From: Ustilaginoidea virens
Taxonomy: Eukaryota; Ascomycota; Sordariomycetes; Hypocreales; Clavicipitaceae
Length of the DNA: 64,000 nucleotides
Reading direction: 5' to 3'
Assembly: GCF_000687475.1 (NCBI RefSeq)
Contig: NC_057317.1
Coordinates: forward strand, 4,960,501-5,024,500
A program made the position numbers and the translations under genes. Below, one piece after another: positions 32,076-43,776 of this stretch. The notes below the pieces were generated by a model. The model was given only the letters and a program-made list of their open reading frames with translations. It did not search any database and was not told where the DNA came from. Position 1 is the first letter of the stretch; every line of letters starts with the position of its first letter.

Positions 32076-35000
32076 CACAGGAGGACGTCACCAGTCACCA
32101 GAGGTCACCCACGACTTGGTGACTTTGAACCGAGCATCCAGCATCCAGCATCCAGCATCTCCGATGGCAGGCAGGCAGGCATACATACCACGGTACAGTG
32201 GTACAGTACCGTATGTACGTGGTATGTATGAGGTATGAGGCTTGCTGTATGTGGACCAGGCACTCCGTACTGCACCTACCTCGTAAGGTTCTGAAAGTTG
32301 ATTCCACAGTGGCAACGGTTCTTTTGGTGGTGTAAAGTATGAAACGTGGTTGGTGCGTGTAATTTTTCCCCCAGCTGAGACGGAAGATTCCAGCTAGCAC
32401 CGGACGCGGAGTACGTGCAATGTTTCTTCCTCCATTAGTCATCTCGAAAAGGGCACTCAGGCTCCAAACTCTCGTGAGTCGTGAGGAATGTCGCGAGGAA
32501 TGTCCGTCTTATTCCGTCTCGCAAGGCGGACGCATCAAGTTGCCGGCTTGGCCTTGGCTGTGGGACGAACGGCGGACGGTTGAGAAACGTTGACACGTGG
32601 CATTTGTCCGTCCCTTTCGGCGTCGGCGCGCGCGCCCATGCCGGGGCAGAACCCGCGAGAAGACGAGACGGTGGCCAGAGGTGGCTGGCGTCACCAATTA
32701 TTAGTTGGGGGTCCATGTCAATGGCTACATACATACATTTGACCCAAGCAAGAAGGCTCAGTCGTTGTTGACGCCTACCTACATACACGGTTTGCGGGGA
32801 GGGACGGTAGTTGCCCTGTTCACCGTGCGTGGACTTGTTTGTTCCCTTTGTTGGCTGAGCTGAGGGCTGGCTCTGCGTCTGGGTCTGGGTCTGGTCTTTC
32901 CCGCTAAAGACTGGAACAAACCAGATTGACACCAGACGGTGCGCGTGCAGGCAGGCGCGACCCCTCACTGTCCCAACTGCCCAACTGCCAACTGCCTGCT
33001 GCCCACTGCCTGCTGCCCACTGCCTACTGTCATCGCCCCCCTGCCAACTGCCCGCCCCGTGATGGGAATGGCCCGGCCCGTCTTTTACCGGCATCGACAG
33101 CAACGTTCAGACCAGCTTCAATTTCATGATGCTAATGTTGCTTCCTGCCTGGAGAATCTATCAACCAACCAGACTCTCTCAACCCCAGACGTGTCCAGCC
33201 CCTCGCCGAATATTTGGCGCCTGCGACGCAAAGTACGTACAAGATATTACTTACATTGGTTGCCGTAGTGTGAAATCGCAATTTCATTTAGCAGGAGAAA
33301 CTTGCCAGACTGACGACGAACTCTATAAAGGCGGCAGGCAAACAGGAGTCGACGAGCATGCAATGCCCCCAAGAACTCTGTCGAGATAGCCTTCACCTAA
33401 CCGGTTATTCCACTTGATACAGGTGCACATCACAGAAAAGCTCCTGTAAGCAACGTTGCAAGGAGAGAAAGACGCCGGTCCTCTTTGTGTTTCAGCCTTG
33501 GATCTGTCCGATGGATTGGTCCTGGAGAATGGCTGAATCTGAAGATTGCTGCTGACTGTGCCGAAGCAGTCGGTTTCTTTTCTCGGAACCAACACCCCCC
33601 CCTTCCCCCTTCCCTTCCCTCCCCCCTGCCCCCCTGGCATGCCCCTTTGGTTTTGTGGTCGGTCCACCTATCCGTTGCGACAATCCGGATGCCTGTGATT
33701 ATATAATTTGGTACCGCTAGGAGCCTGCCAGCAAAATACGGCCTTTGCCACAAAAAGTCGCGAGCTTGGTTGACAGTCGTGGGGTGCGTGGGCATCCATC
33801 CTGTGCTGTGGCAGGCGCCAGTATGCCTACAACTGGTCCGAGGCAGCATCAAGGCCCTGCCGTTTGAACAGGCATGCTGTTGCTGAAGCTTTCCCCTTCT
33901 TGAAGAACTTGTTGTAACATGTCTCTCCACACTCAGCCCTACGAGCAAACGGGGCGTTTGCATGGCTTAGTGCAGTTCGGCTGTGTCAGAGTCTCTCCAT
34001 TCCATCCCGTTCTTTTCGCTGCTGCCTAGAGCGTTACCGCAATAGGGAAACGGTTCGAAAGCTTGAAAATGCGGCAAAACAGGGGGGGGCGGCCAACATA
34101 TATGTATATTTGGGAACAAGGTCACAGTACCAACGGCTGGGCTGACGGTGGCTGCCTCCTGTTGGGCCGGTGCCCCCTTTGACGGGCGTGCGTTTCATTC
34201 AAACCAGTTGACACTTTGGGGAGGGGGGGCTGGGTGCAGCCCGTCATGCCATCATCGCCTCATCGCCATCATCGTTTCGTCGCCACGGCAAATCGCACAC
34301 GCGCGATTCGGAGCAGCTCGTCGAGAAAACATTTGCCTGTTTGGTCACGTCGGAGACGAAGCTTCCCCGTCGCAAGTTTGACAAACCATGCTCCTTATGG
34401 TCTTGTGCTCTTCTTCCCTTGCATTTGTTCAGGGCTCCATGTGCGCGGAACACATTGCCCACGCCGACACTCCCCAGCAAAAGCCATGTCAAGTAACGGG
34501 GGGTCCTGGGGTCCTCGATGAGAAAGACATGCTCGATTTGCCCCTTCATTGGCTAGCGGACGGAACAGCTGCGGGCCTAGTTTTGCTAGGTGCATGCTTT
34601 CATGCCTTTCGCTTGGCCAATGAGTCAGGATTTTGGCTCGCATAAGCTCGAGGCGACACGTCAGGTTCACCGTCAGCCGTGGATGACCAAATGGAGACTT
34701 TCTAGCCGGCCCAGTTGACCAGCGACGAGATGCCATCCTTTCTGAGTGTGGTTTGATTCCCCTATCCGGACGCGGACGCGGATGCGGATACCTCTTGGAG
34801 CTGCAGCAATTCAGGCGAGGTGAAAATGACTTCACGTTTTGGCCGTTGGAAACGACATCAGCCCTGCGCACACTCGGCTGCATGTCTCAGCCAATCTGTC
34901 TGCAAAGCGCTTCGGGGGAAAGAAAAAAAAAAGAGTGCAATGGAAACAAGACGGTTCGGATCCGGGGTCGACAGACAAGAGATGGTTGCCCACTGCCCGA

Positions 35001-35502
35001 AAACATGCATTGCCTCGGCCCTACCTACAAGATGCGCGGGATGTGACTGGACGGCACGTGGCGTGGTTGCGTCGCGTTGCGTTGCGTTGCGTTGCGTAGC
35101 ACTGAGATGCGACAGCCCGGCAAGTAACTACTACATGCTTCGTACCCTGTGGGCAAGTCTAAAAGTCTAGAACATGCTTATTGCTCATACCCTTGCTCTC
35201 CCCAAGTATTGTAGAGCATCTGCGTGGGTACGGAGCATTGCATCCAAGTGTTGGACGGGGGGCGTGCTTCATCACGCAAATGGCTGCAACGCCCTGCATG
35301 CCCCTGCTCCATCGCTGCCATGACGCTGTGACAGGGAATAGTTCTTGAGAGGGTCCTCTCGTCTGACACCGGATTCCAGATTCGAGCAGGCCGGAGTGTG
35401 TTGAACCAAGAAAATGGAGCTGCAACAGGGGGAGTCAAAGCCTCGACGAACATGGCACGGAATCGCAAGAGTTCAACAGCTAGCCAACGTTACCCAACAA
35501 GT

Positions 35503-35604
35503 ACCTGGGAGACTTTTTCCTCTTTCCTGATCAACTTCTGTTCCTGGGCGTCAAGTGCCTGGGAGACTTTTCCTCTTTCCTGATCAACTTCTGTTCCTGG
35601 GCGT
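35503..35604. repeat. Two-copy tandem duplication (~54-bp period)
   Basis: The segment from CCTGGGAGACTTTT to TTCCTGGGCGT occurs twice, starting at 35504 and 35558. The copies differ by one T in the T-run; the spacers differ. Confidence 0.85.
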
Positions 35605-36966
35605 TGCGAACTCAGCCTGCAGCAAGACAGGCACACTACGCTTTTGTACTCGCCATGCCGAGGGTCGTCACTCGTTTCTCTCGGTTGTCGGTTGTAGCTC
35701 AACTAAGGCCTTTCGGGTGACTTCTCCGTTAACGACTTTACGGCTTGTCTCGGGGCAAAAACCAAGCAGCGCGTCCCCCCCACACCCCCCCCCCGAACTA
35801 CCCTGATTGCAGCATGCAGTGTAAGCTTGTCTGCATGTGTTTGTGGCAGCACACAATGCAACGCCAGCCCTGGTTCTCAGCCGCGTTTCTTTTCCATCGT
35901 TTACATCGACCAACCGGAGATGAACATGTTCGCTCAGGGTGTGGGAGGAGAATCACTTGGAAAGAGACTGAGTGTTTCCACGTCGGGGCCTTCATGGCTG
36001 AGAAGGGGTGTGTGAGTTGCCAGTCTGGCGCCAAGAGAAGGGACAAGCAGTACGGAATACTCATCGGAGCATGAGCAGACGTTCTGCCAGTGTACGTGTG
36101 CACATGGCTCGAATGGATGATTGCTGCGTCTGTCGAGAAATCGTGGGTAGTTTCTGGTCTCCGGTAACTTTGTCATTACTGAATCCTTTTGGAGAGTGTG
36201 ACACGAATAATAATACAGCAGGAGATATTGTTGCCCTTGGCCGAGGCCAGCTTGTTCGACTGCGTGGTTTCGCAACAGTTGGCATCCGCGCCGGCTGGCA
36301 ACGAAGCCACAGTTTTGCACTCAAGCATGCGTCGCTGACTCACGCTCGAGGTATCCAGGTAATCCCCATGAGCAATCAAGCCGCACTTGCTCAGCGCCAA
36401 CTTGGACGCTGAGTTTGAACGTGTGTCGTAGCTCCGCCCTAGGACACGAGGCAAAGTAAGCTGGGAACCAGCCCGTTACTGACAGGTCTGGGACTTGCGG
36501 AGTCAGCCGGGAGTGGAAGGAATGTGAGCTGGCGTTGCACTTGAGCTTGCTTCATGGGGCTTTTCAAACGTATCTTGGAGATTTGACTCGACTACAGCCC
36601 AGCTTCAAAGAACCCAGCCGCCTGGGGGCTCGGCAAGTCGAGTGCGCCGAGCTGTCAGGCTGCCCTCGAGGACGTGGCGATTGCTTGCCAAGGCAGAATC
36701 AAAAACGAAATTCAAAAAAAAAAAAAAAAGTCAAGTCCGGGCATCGGATGACGCACAAAATGTGCCCATTAGGTTATCGCTTTCGGCACCCTCCTTGCAA
36801 GAGCTTCAAGCAACCTCATATATTCCAATGTCGGGGGCGAGGGACGTGACACGTCTCATGCTGTGCTATCAAATACAAATGCTTTTACAATCCAGCAACC
36901 CCGTGCTGTATGCTGTGATCATTGCAGATCCGTCTGCAACATCCGCCGCGCAGCTCCGCCTGACCG

Positions 36967-37677
36967 CTACATCTTAGCCATCATCTCGGCCTCCCGCTCT
37001 GCCCTGCGCTCAGCAGAGCGACGCTTGAAACGGATCTCTGCTCTGCGACGCTCACCGCCGTCAACCTTTCTTCCTCGGCGCTGCTCCCACATGCCCTCGG
37101 TGACTTGCACAATGGCACCCGCTTCTCCGGGAAGCGGCGTGGCGTACGGTCCCGCTATTGACCTCAGACCGCGGACTGCGTAGCCCCTGGGCCGGACCAG
37201 GCTTTGTGAGGCCGGGGCCGGGGCCGCGCCGTCGCCTCCCTCTTCGCTGGCTTCGGGGACGTTGACCACCCACTTGGCATCGCTGACCGCCGAGGCAGGC
37301 GGCGTAGCCACCTTCAGGATGGCCTTGCCGTCCCTGACGTGCTCGAAATCACCCCCGGGACCCAGCGCCCCCTTGCGATAGCGCTGCATCCACTGGAGGA
37401 GATAGCGTCGGTTCCGAGGCGGCTCGATGCCGAGTTCCCTGAGTTCGGGCGAGGTAAGAGAGAAGAGGGCCTCCCATGACGGGAACTTGGATGCGTGCTT
37501 GCTGAGGCCGCGCCCGATGAGCGTCAGAAAAGTCGGCACGTCGGGGACGAAGGGTCGCGGTTGGGGTATCTCGTGAGGCGGTCTGGTCCTGTGGAGAAAT
37601 CTGGTCTGGGCGCCGCTGAACAGGCAGGGTTTTGGCGCCAAGAGCGACAGCGAGGCCCGTAGGCTTGACGCCTTCAT
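36967..37677 (-). CDS. Mitochondrial small ribosomal subunit protein mS41 (Fyv4-like, IGR motif)
   Basis: mS41 is a component of the mitochondrial small ribosomal subunit. One exon of 236 residues. The N-terminus (about residues 1-30, KASSLRASLSLLAPK...RFLHR) is a typical mitochondrial presequence: basic, hydroxylated and without acids. The diagnostic IGR domain spans about residues 45-100: PTFLTLIGRGLSKHASKF with I54-G55-R56, then SWEALFSLTSPELRELGI and PPRNRRYLLQWMQRYRKG. The remaining C-terminal half is a fungal extension ending in a strongly basic, Arg-rich helix that would suit rRNA binding. It is longer than yeast Fyv4, as is usual in filamentous fungi. It is divergent from the SNF2-RING gene across about 570 bp. 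Confidence 0.88.
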   Translation of the reverse strand: MKASSLRASLSLLAPKPCLFSGAQTRFLHRTRPPHEIPQPRPFVPDVPTFLTLIGRGLSKHASKFPSWEALFSLTSPELRELGIEPPRNRRYLLQWMQRYRKGALGPGGDFEHVRDGKAILKVATPPASAVSDAKWVVNVPEASEEGGDGAAPAPASQSLVRPRGYAVRGLRSIAGPYATPLPGEAGAIVQVTEGMWEQRRGRKVDGGERRRAEIRFKRRSAERRAEREAEMMAKM

Positions 37678-38245
37678 GATGACCTGTGTGGATGGGGGGG
37701 GCTTAGCATGCTATGATCGATCTTTCATGACGTGCGGTCTTGGCCATTGACTGCAGGGGGGAAACGGGGGAAGCGGGCGCAGAGCCGAGTAATTGATTAC
37801 CTTCCGTGCAGGCGTACGGAGTAAGCTTAGCAGAATATTTTCTCACGCCGATGCCTCAGTTTTCTGTCGCGTATGCAAGACCCCCGTCCAAAGGCAGGAA
37901 GGGCTCTTCGAAGTAATTCACCGACTGGAAGAAAAAGGAACATCCTCAAGCACCTTATGTAAGCAAGGCTGCCTTAACGACAGACTTGTGGCGGAAATGA
38001 CAGCTGCAGATTGGTCGACTGGCCGCGACAACGGTGGGGCAGCTGGGCAGCCGGGCAGCTGGCGGCGGGCAGGTTTGTTGAATCCATCATAAATTTTTTA
38101 AGGAAGAAACCTCGGATGAGCAGTTGAACAGCCACCCACTCACGACTCCCATCTCGACTCGCATCTTACGCGGGGCCGCCATGAATCGTCCTCCTTGGTC
38201 AGCTCCTAGCCGGGACGCATCGGATACGTGGCTCTGATCTACAAG
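37678..38245. other. Divergent intergenic region (mS41 / SNF2-RING gene)
   Basis: No gene seen. It contains one TACGGAGTA copy (37815-37823) and a short ordinary AT-rich stretch near 38090. Both promoters are presumed here. Confidence 0.55.
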
Positions 38246-41200
38246 ATGCCCAAAAGAGCAGCGGCGCAGAGGTCGCTCAAAGAACCTACATCAGCAGGCT
38301 TGGAGGTGGGCGTAGACGGTGGGTCGATTTCTGCCTTTGCAGAGTTACGACGGCTGAGCTTTTCTAATACGTATGGCTTCAAGACGCGGTTCCGCGTGAG
38401 ATTGTCGACTGTCTCGCCCGTCTTGCCTCAGCCTCGCGAACCCAAGCCCAGAATGACTCGGGCTCGAACCCCAAGCGTCGCAAGATCGCCACCGAGCCGT
38501 TTCTTCCGATTCCCGTCGCGAGGGGACGAATATCTTTTACTCGCCGCCTGCGGGATGGCGACTTGGGCGCCTTTGAAGCGTCGTGCGTGGACGCTGCGCA
38601 GGTGCTGAAGTTCAGCGTGCGACAAGGCGTCCTGTTCATGTCGTCCCGCCAGCGCAGCGCGGCGGCGCTCTCTTGTGCCAGCTTTGCTCTAAGGCCAAAC
38701 GAGGCAGAAGAAGGCGCTGTGCGTATCCTGGAGATTGCCGGCGCAAGATGCAAACGCGACAGCCCCGGCGACGTCTGGGCCGGGGCTGTCTTGACTCTGG
38801 CCTGTCGGGATGGCCGCGTGTCGTTTGACATGACCTTCAGCTTGCATTGGAACGAGACGCCCTCGCCCTTTCTGCCAATGCCAAAGTTGCAAGATCGGAA
38901 AGCGACGAGCCGGCTCATCGATTATTGCTGGCCCAGTGCGGAAGACCACGACGAGGGGGCCAGGTCGCCGATGCACTTTTACGAAGCCGCACATGTGCCC
39001 CCGAAAAACGACGAGCCTCTCCACATTCTCGTCCCGGGCCTGGAATCAAGCTTGTTCCCGTACCAGAACAGAACGCTGCAATGGATGCTGACAAGAGAAG
39101 GTGTGCAGTGGTCCCGGCCGGAAGAGAGGCTGCAGCTACTCCCGCAGAGGTTACAATCTCCCTCAATCAGCAGTTTCCGCTCGGTGCGGGACGCTGATGG
39201 GAAGACGGTATTTGTCAGCGACGTATTTCAGACCGTCGCCAGAGACACGGAACTGTACGACACGGCAGCCGAAGGCGTGAAAGGCGGCATTTTGGCGGAA
39301 GAGATGGGCCTCGGGAAAACGCTGGAGGTTCTTGGGCTCATTCTCCTGCATAAAAGAGGAGTCGATATTCAATGTCAAACTCAGCCAAGCGGAGTCAAGA
39401 CGGACGGCGATCTGGCAACGACGGGCGCCACCTTGATTGTCACGCCAGAGTCCCTAAGACAGCAGTGGATCACGGAAATGGCAAGGCACGCCCCGAGTTT
39501 GCGCGTCAAACATTACCAGGGATGCAAAAAGCTGCGAGATGGGGATGAAGGGTCAGCCATCCAGGAGCTCTGCGGGTACGACGTAGTCATCACCACGTAC
39601 TCCGTTCTGTCAGCCGAAGTTCATTTTACGGTTGAGCCACCTGAGCGGTCTCGTCGATACGAACGAGCGTACCATCGGGCCACGTCGCCGCTGGTCAAGA
39701 TATCCTGGTGGAGACTGTGCCTCGACGAGGCGCAAATGATAGAGAACGGATACAGCCAGGCCGCGTCCGTTGCGCGCGTTCTGCCCCGTGTCAACGCTTG
39801 GGGGATCACCGGAACGCCGGTAAAGGACGATGTGAAGGATCTTTTCGGTCTACTGTTGTTTTTGAAATACGAGCCATATTGCTCGTCGCCGCAAACATGG
39901 CAAGCGTTGACCGCTAGCAATAAAAGCCTGTTCCAGCAGATATTCAACTCGATAGCCTTGCGCCATACAAAGGCACTAGTTCGGGACGAGATTCAGCTCC
40001 CCGCCCAGAAGAGATTCGTCGTCAGCATGCCGTTTACCGCGGTTGAAGAGCAACACTACCAGTCGTTGTTCAAGCAAATGGCTGGCGAGTGTGGACTCGA
40101 AGTCGATGGCTCCCCCAAAGCAGATGACTGGGACCCGGTGGAGTATGAGGACGTCATGAGGGTTTGGCTGAACCGCCTGCGGCAGACGACGCTTCATCCC
40201 GAGGTGGGCACTTACAGCCGTCGTCTGCTGGGTTACAGCAAAGCGCGGCCCATGAGGACCATTGACGAAGTGCTCACTGCCATGCTGGAGCAGAGCGAGA
40301 ACGCCATCAGGGCGGATGAAAGGGCGTACCTGCAGACCCGCCTGAATAGGGGCCAGCTGTACGAGAACGGACCGCGCGTCAAGGAAGCGTTGGAGCTGTG
40401 GCAGGATGTGAGGAAGGAGACGGGGAGGCTTGTGGAGGATGCCAGAGCAAATCTCAAGGACAGCATTCGAGAAGTTGGCGGAGAAGAAGCCGTGAGGAGG
40501 GCCGAGGACGAGGAGCGTGCTCGCGAGGCGCCCAAATCAGAAGATGGTGCCAAATCAGAAGAAGGTGGTGGTGACGACGACGACGACGGTGATGATTTCC
40601 ATGATGACGATAACAATGATGATGAGCCTGAAGAGTTTGGAATGAAGGGCAAGATTGGCGAATGTCGGCGAAGGCTTCGATCTGCGCTGGAGCTGCACCA
40701 CCGAGCCGTGTTTTTCTGCGCAAACGCATATTTCCAAATCAGGGAGAACAAGGAAATGACGAGGCCGGGGTCGGAAGAGTTTGAACGCCTGAAACAGCTC
40801 GAAGACGGCGGCTACAACGAGGCAAAGGCGCTGAGGAGAGAGATTCTCGGCGAGAGCAACAGGAAGGCGGGCCAGCTCATGAGCAGAATCGCGCGCAAGG
40901 CGTCCGCGCAGACGTTTGCGGAAATCCCGGAGCTCTGCGCGAGCCCCCCCGCGGGAGGGATCGAGAGCGGCCGCGTCGCGGACGACCTGGCGGTGCTGTA
41001 CGGGGAGCTGAACGAGCAGGCAAACGTCATTGACGAGTGGCGCGAGCAGGTGGTGCGGCTGCTGCTGCGCCCGCTGGTGGACGAGGACGACGGCGTCGAG
41101 ACGACGGGCGAAGAGCTGGGCGACTCGGCCAAGATGCAGGACCTGCTGATGGTGTACGTGACGACGCTGCGGGCCGCCATTGCCGACCGGCAGGACGCCA

Positions 41201-42999
41201 TATCCGGCCAGACCAACGAGCTGGCCAGGCACGAGACGGAGACGAGCCTCCGGCTGGCCAAGGCCGGGGAAGGGCCCGCGCCGGAGAGGATGGTGGAGAT
41301 GCTCCGGCACCGGGCGGCCGTCAAGCCGCCCAGGAGGGCGCACCTCTCCATGCGGGCCGCCATTGCCGAGTTTCGCCAGCTGCAGACGCGGCTTTCGCGC
41401 GACGCCTCAGCGACGGTGACGACGATGACGGCGGCGAGCACGACGAGCTGCCGCGAGGCGGCCGAGGCCCGGATCGCGGCGGACCAGCTCAAGGCCACGC
41501 AGGCCCTGCTCAACGAGCAGAACAAGGCGGCCCTGGCGCTCGAGTCGGAGATTGAGGCCTTCAAGGCCGCCATGAACGCGCGCCTCGAGTACTACCGCCA
41601 GCTGCAGGCGGTTTCCGACTCGGTGCTCCCGGCGCAGGGGCCCAAGACCGACGCCGCCGCCGCCAAGCTCCAGCAGGCAGAGGACGAGCTGCGCAAGAAG
41701 CTCTCCTCGGCCGAGGCCAAGCACCGCTATCGTAGGTTGCCCCCCCCCCCGGCCTGATTGATTGGCTTGGCTTCCCTCTCCTCCGTGCTAACATGGCCGG
41801 GCGTTGCTCCGGTGGCTGCAGTTTTGAATCTCAAGGAGGCCGGGAGCAGGTCCAACGAGCCGCGCGTCTGCGTCATCTGCCAGACGGCCTTTGTGACGGG
41901 CGTCCTGACCGTCTGCGGGCACCAGTTCTGCAAGGAGTGCATGAGGCTGTGGTTCAAGGCGCACCACAACTGCCCCATCTGCAAGCGAGGTCTCAGGCCC
42001 TCCAACCTGCACGACATTGCCATCAAGCCGCAGCAGCTGCAGGTCCGGAGCGACCCCTCCGCCGGGGATCGCGCCGGGGACCGCGCCGGGCCGGGCCGGG
42101 CCGTCAGCTCGCCCGCCCGGACGGCCATCTACTCCGAGTTCAACGCCGACAAGCTGGCCGAGATCAAAAACGTCGAGCTGGACGGGCCGTCCTTTACCAC
42201 CAAGGTGGACACGCTGGTCCGGCACCTCCTGTGGCTGAGGGAGTCGGACCCTGCGGCCAAGTCGGTCGTTTTCTCCCAGTCAGTCTAGTTTTTCCCATGC
42301 ATCTTTTTTCTTTCTCTCTTCTCTTCTCTTCTCTTCTCTTCTCTCTGACCTCGTGTGCGCGTGGATCTTGCCAGGTACCGCGACTTCCTCCACGTCCTCC
42401 GCAACGCCTTCCGACGCTTCCGCATCGGCCACGCCTCGGTCGACGACGCCCACGGCATCCAGACCTTCAAGGAGGACCCCGCGACCGAGGTGTTCCTGCT
42501 GCACGCGCGCGCCCACGCCAGCGGGCTCAACCTCGTCAACGCGAGCCACGTCTTCCTGTGCGAGCCGCTGCTGCACACGGCCCTCGAGCTGCAGGCCATT
42601 GCGCGCGTCGACCGCATCGGCCAGCAGCACGAGACCACCGTCTGGCTGTACCTCGTGTCCGGCACCGTCGAGGAGAGCATCCACAACCTCTCTGTGCGGC
42701 GGCGCATGCACCACATGGGCGGCGGCGGCGGCGGCGGCGGCGGCGGCTGCTGCGACCTGCCCGACGCGCGCTTCGACGCCGCCAACACGCTGGAGCTGGA
42801 GCACGCGGCCCTCTCCAAGCTGATGAGCAAGGACCGCTCGGCGGGCGAGATGGTCGACAGGGGCGACCTGTGGGAGTGTCTGTTTGGGCGTGCTGCCGAG
42901 GAGCCGGGGGAAGCGGCGCGGGACGATGCCACGGTGCAGGAGAAGGCTGTCATGAGCTTCCTGGCGGCCGAGGCGGCCGAGCAAAGAGCGGCGGCCTGA
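38246..42999 (+). CDS. SNF2-family helicase with RING finger (SHPRH/Irc20-type E3 ligase)
   Basis: Irc20/SHPRH proteins couple a SNF2 ATPase with a RING E3 ubiquitin ligase and act in chromatin-linked DNA repair and recombination control. Four exons, 38246-38318, 38384-41731, 41822-42278 and 42375-42999, give 1,500 residues. Walker A is GGILAEEMGLGKT (residues 325-337), the Walker B box DEAQ (472-475), and GITGTPVKDD follows. A long insert between the helicase lobes includes an Asp/Asn-rich acidic stretch near residue 755 and Ala-rich coiled coils, then the RING (CVICQTAFVTGVLTVCGHQF, starting C1157). Helicase lobe 2 ends with ARVDRIGQQHETTVW (from 1369). A GGC run adds a ten-Gly loop shortly after. 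The split of lobes by RING is the SHPRH/Irc20 architecture. Exon 1 (24 codons) rests on a GTGGGT donor and is the least certain part. Confidence 0.9.
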
Positions 43000-43436
43000 G
43001 GGGGGGGGGTGGCTCGTTCTGCGTCATGGGGTTTCGTTCCAGGCGAGGGCTGCTTCGTTTGACGGGTGTGACGCGGCCGAGGGATAGATGCAGCAGCCTC
43101 TCGTTGTACATTTACGAGCTGACACCAAGGGGGGGGGGGAGAAAGTAGGAAAACCCGGGAATCAAGAAGGCGGGAAACCCGGGAACTTGCAGCAACGGCG
43201 ACAACTCGCCACATGACTCTCTGTAGCTACCGGATTCCCATGCAGACGTCGCCAGGCGAGTCATGACATGGATTGCCGTCGACACTTTTCCCGCGCACGA
43301 GAGACTTACGCCGAGACGGCCAGAGTCACGCCTTGGTGCGCCTGAATGAATCTTTTTTGTATTTGCTTTTCCCATTCGCACAATACTGCACAGTAGCTGC
43401 GTGGCAGTCCAGACTCATGCAGACGGCCCTCCCACC

Positions 43437-43472
<36 letters not shown>

Positions 43473-43776
43473 CATACAGTTAAAAAAAAAAATCAAGATC
43501 CGTATGAATTATAAAAAAAAAAAGGTATTTTTGAAGAGGCGAGCCCCATTTCACAGTGGTACCTGCCACCTCCAGATACGTTGACCCCCTTTTCATTTTG
43601 TGCGTAGAATCATTAGCGGAGGGCGTTTTCTACCTCGTGCACCGCGTCGTATCGCATCCATTCTCGCCCAAGTTGTTTCCTCAATGACCCCCGTGATGGA
43701 TGTATGCCCCCCCTTTTTTTTGGCTTTCAGCAGAGCGCTTCGGTTTCGTCACCACAGTGCCGGCAGCATGTGGTTT
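43000..43776. other. Convergent 3' region with 30-A tract
   Basis: No gene seen between the SNF2-RING gene and the Irc22-like gene. It contains exactly 30 consecutive A at 43441-43470, further A-runs at 43482-43491 and 43513-43523, and a duplicated AAACCCGGGAA motif (about 43151-43185). Confidence 0.55.

Larger units (their letters stand above)
27004..36966. other. 10-kb interval without a supported gene
   Basis: No ORF here shows a conserved motif or a convincing multi-exon structure. It is rich in short repeats: a decayed CAGACTCCAGA-type tandem (27695-27745), a TAGGTACC palindrome cluster (28313-28341), GACT (28559-28597), TACTCCGTA copies (29126-29154), AAAAG (29401-29436), a GGTCCAG-type tandem (29860-29902), GGT (30557-30608), a 21-C run (31290-31310), CAGT (32015-32075), an ACTGCC tandem (32970-33030), GCGTT (35069-35097) and a ~54-bp tandem duplication (35503-35604). 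Local base composition is lower in GC than the genes but shows no RIP-style collapse. It may be the extended control region of the bZIP gene, or contain non-coding RNA; neither can be shown here. Confidence 0.5.
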
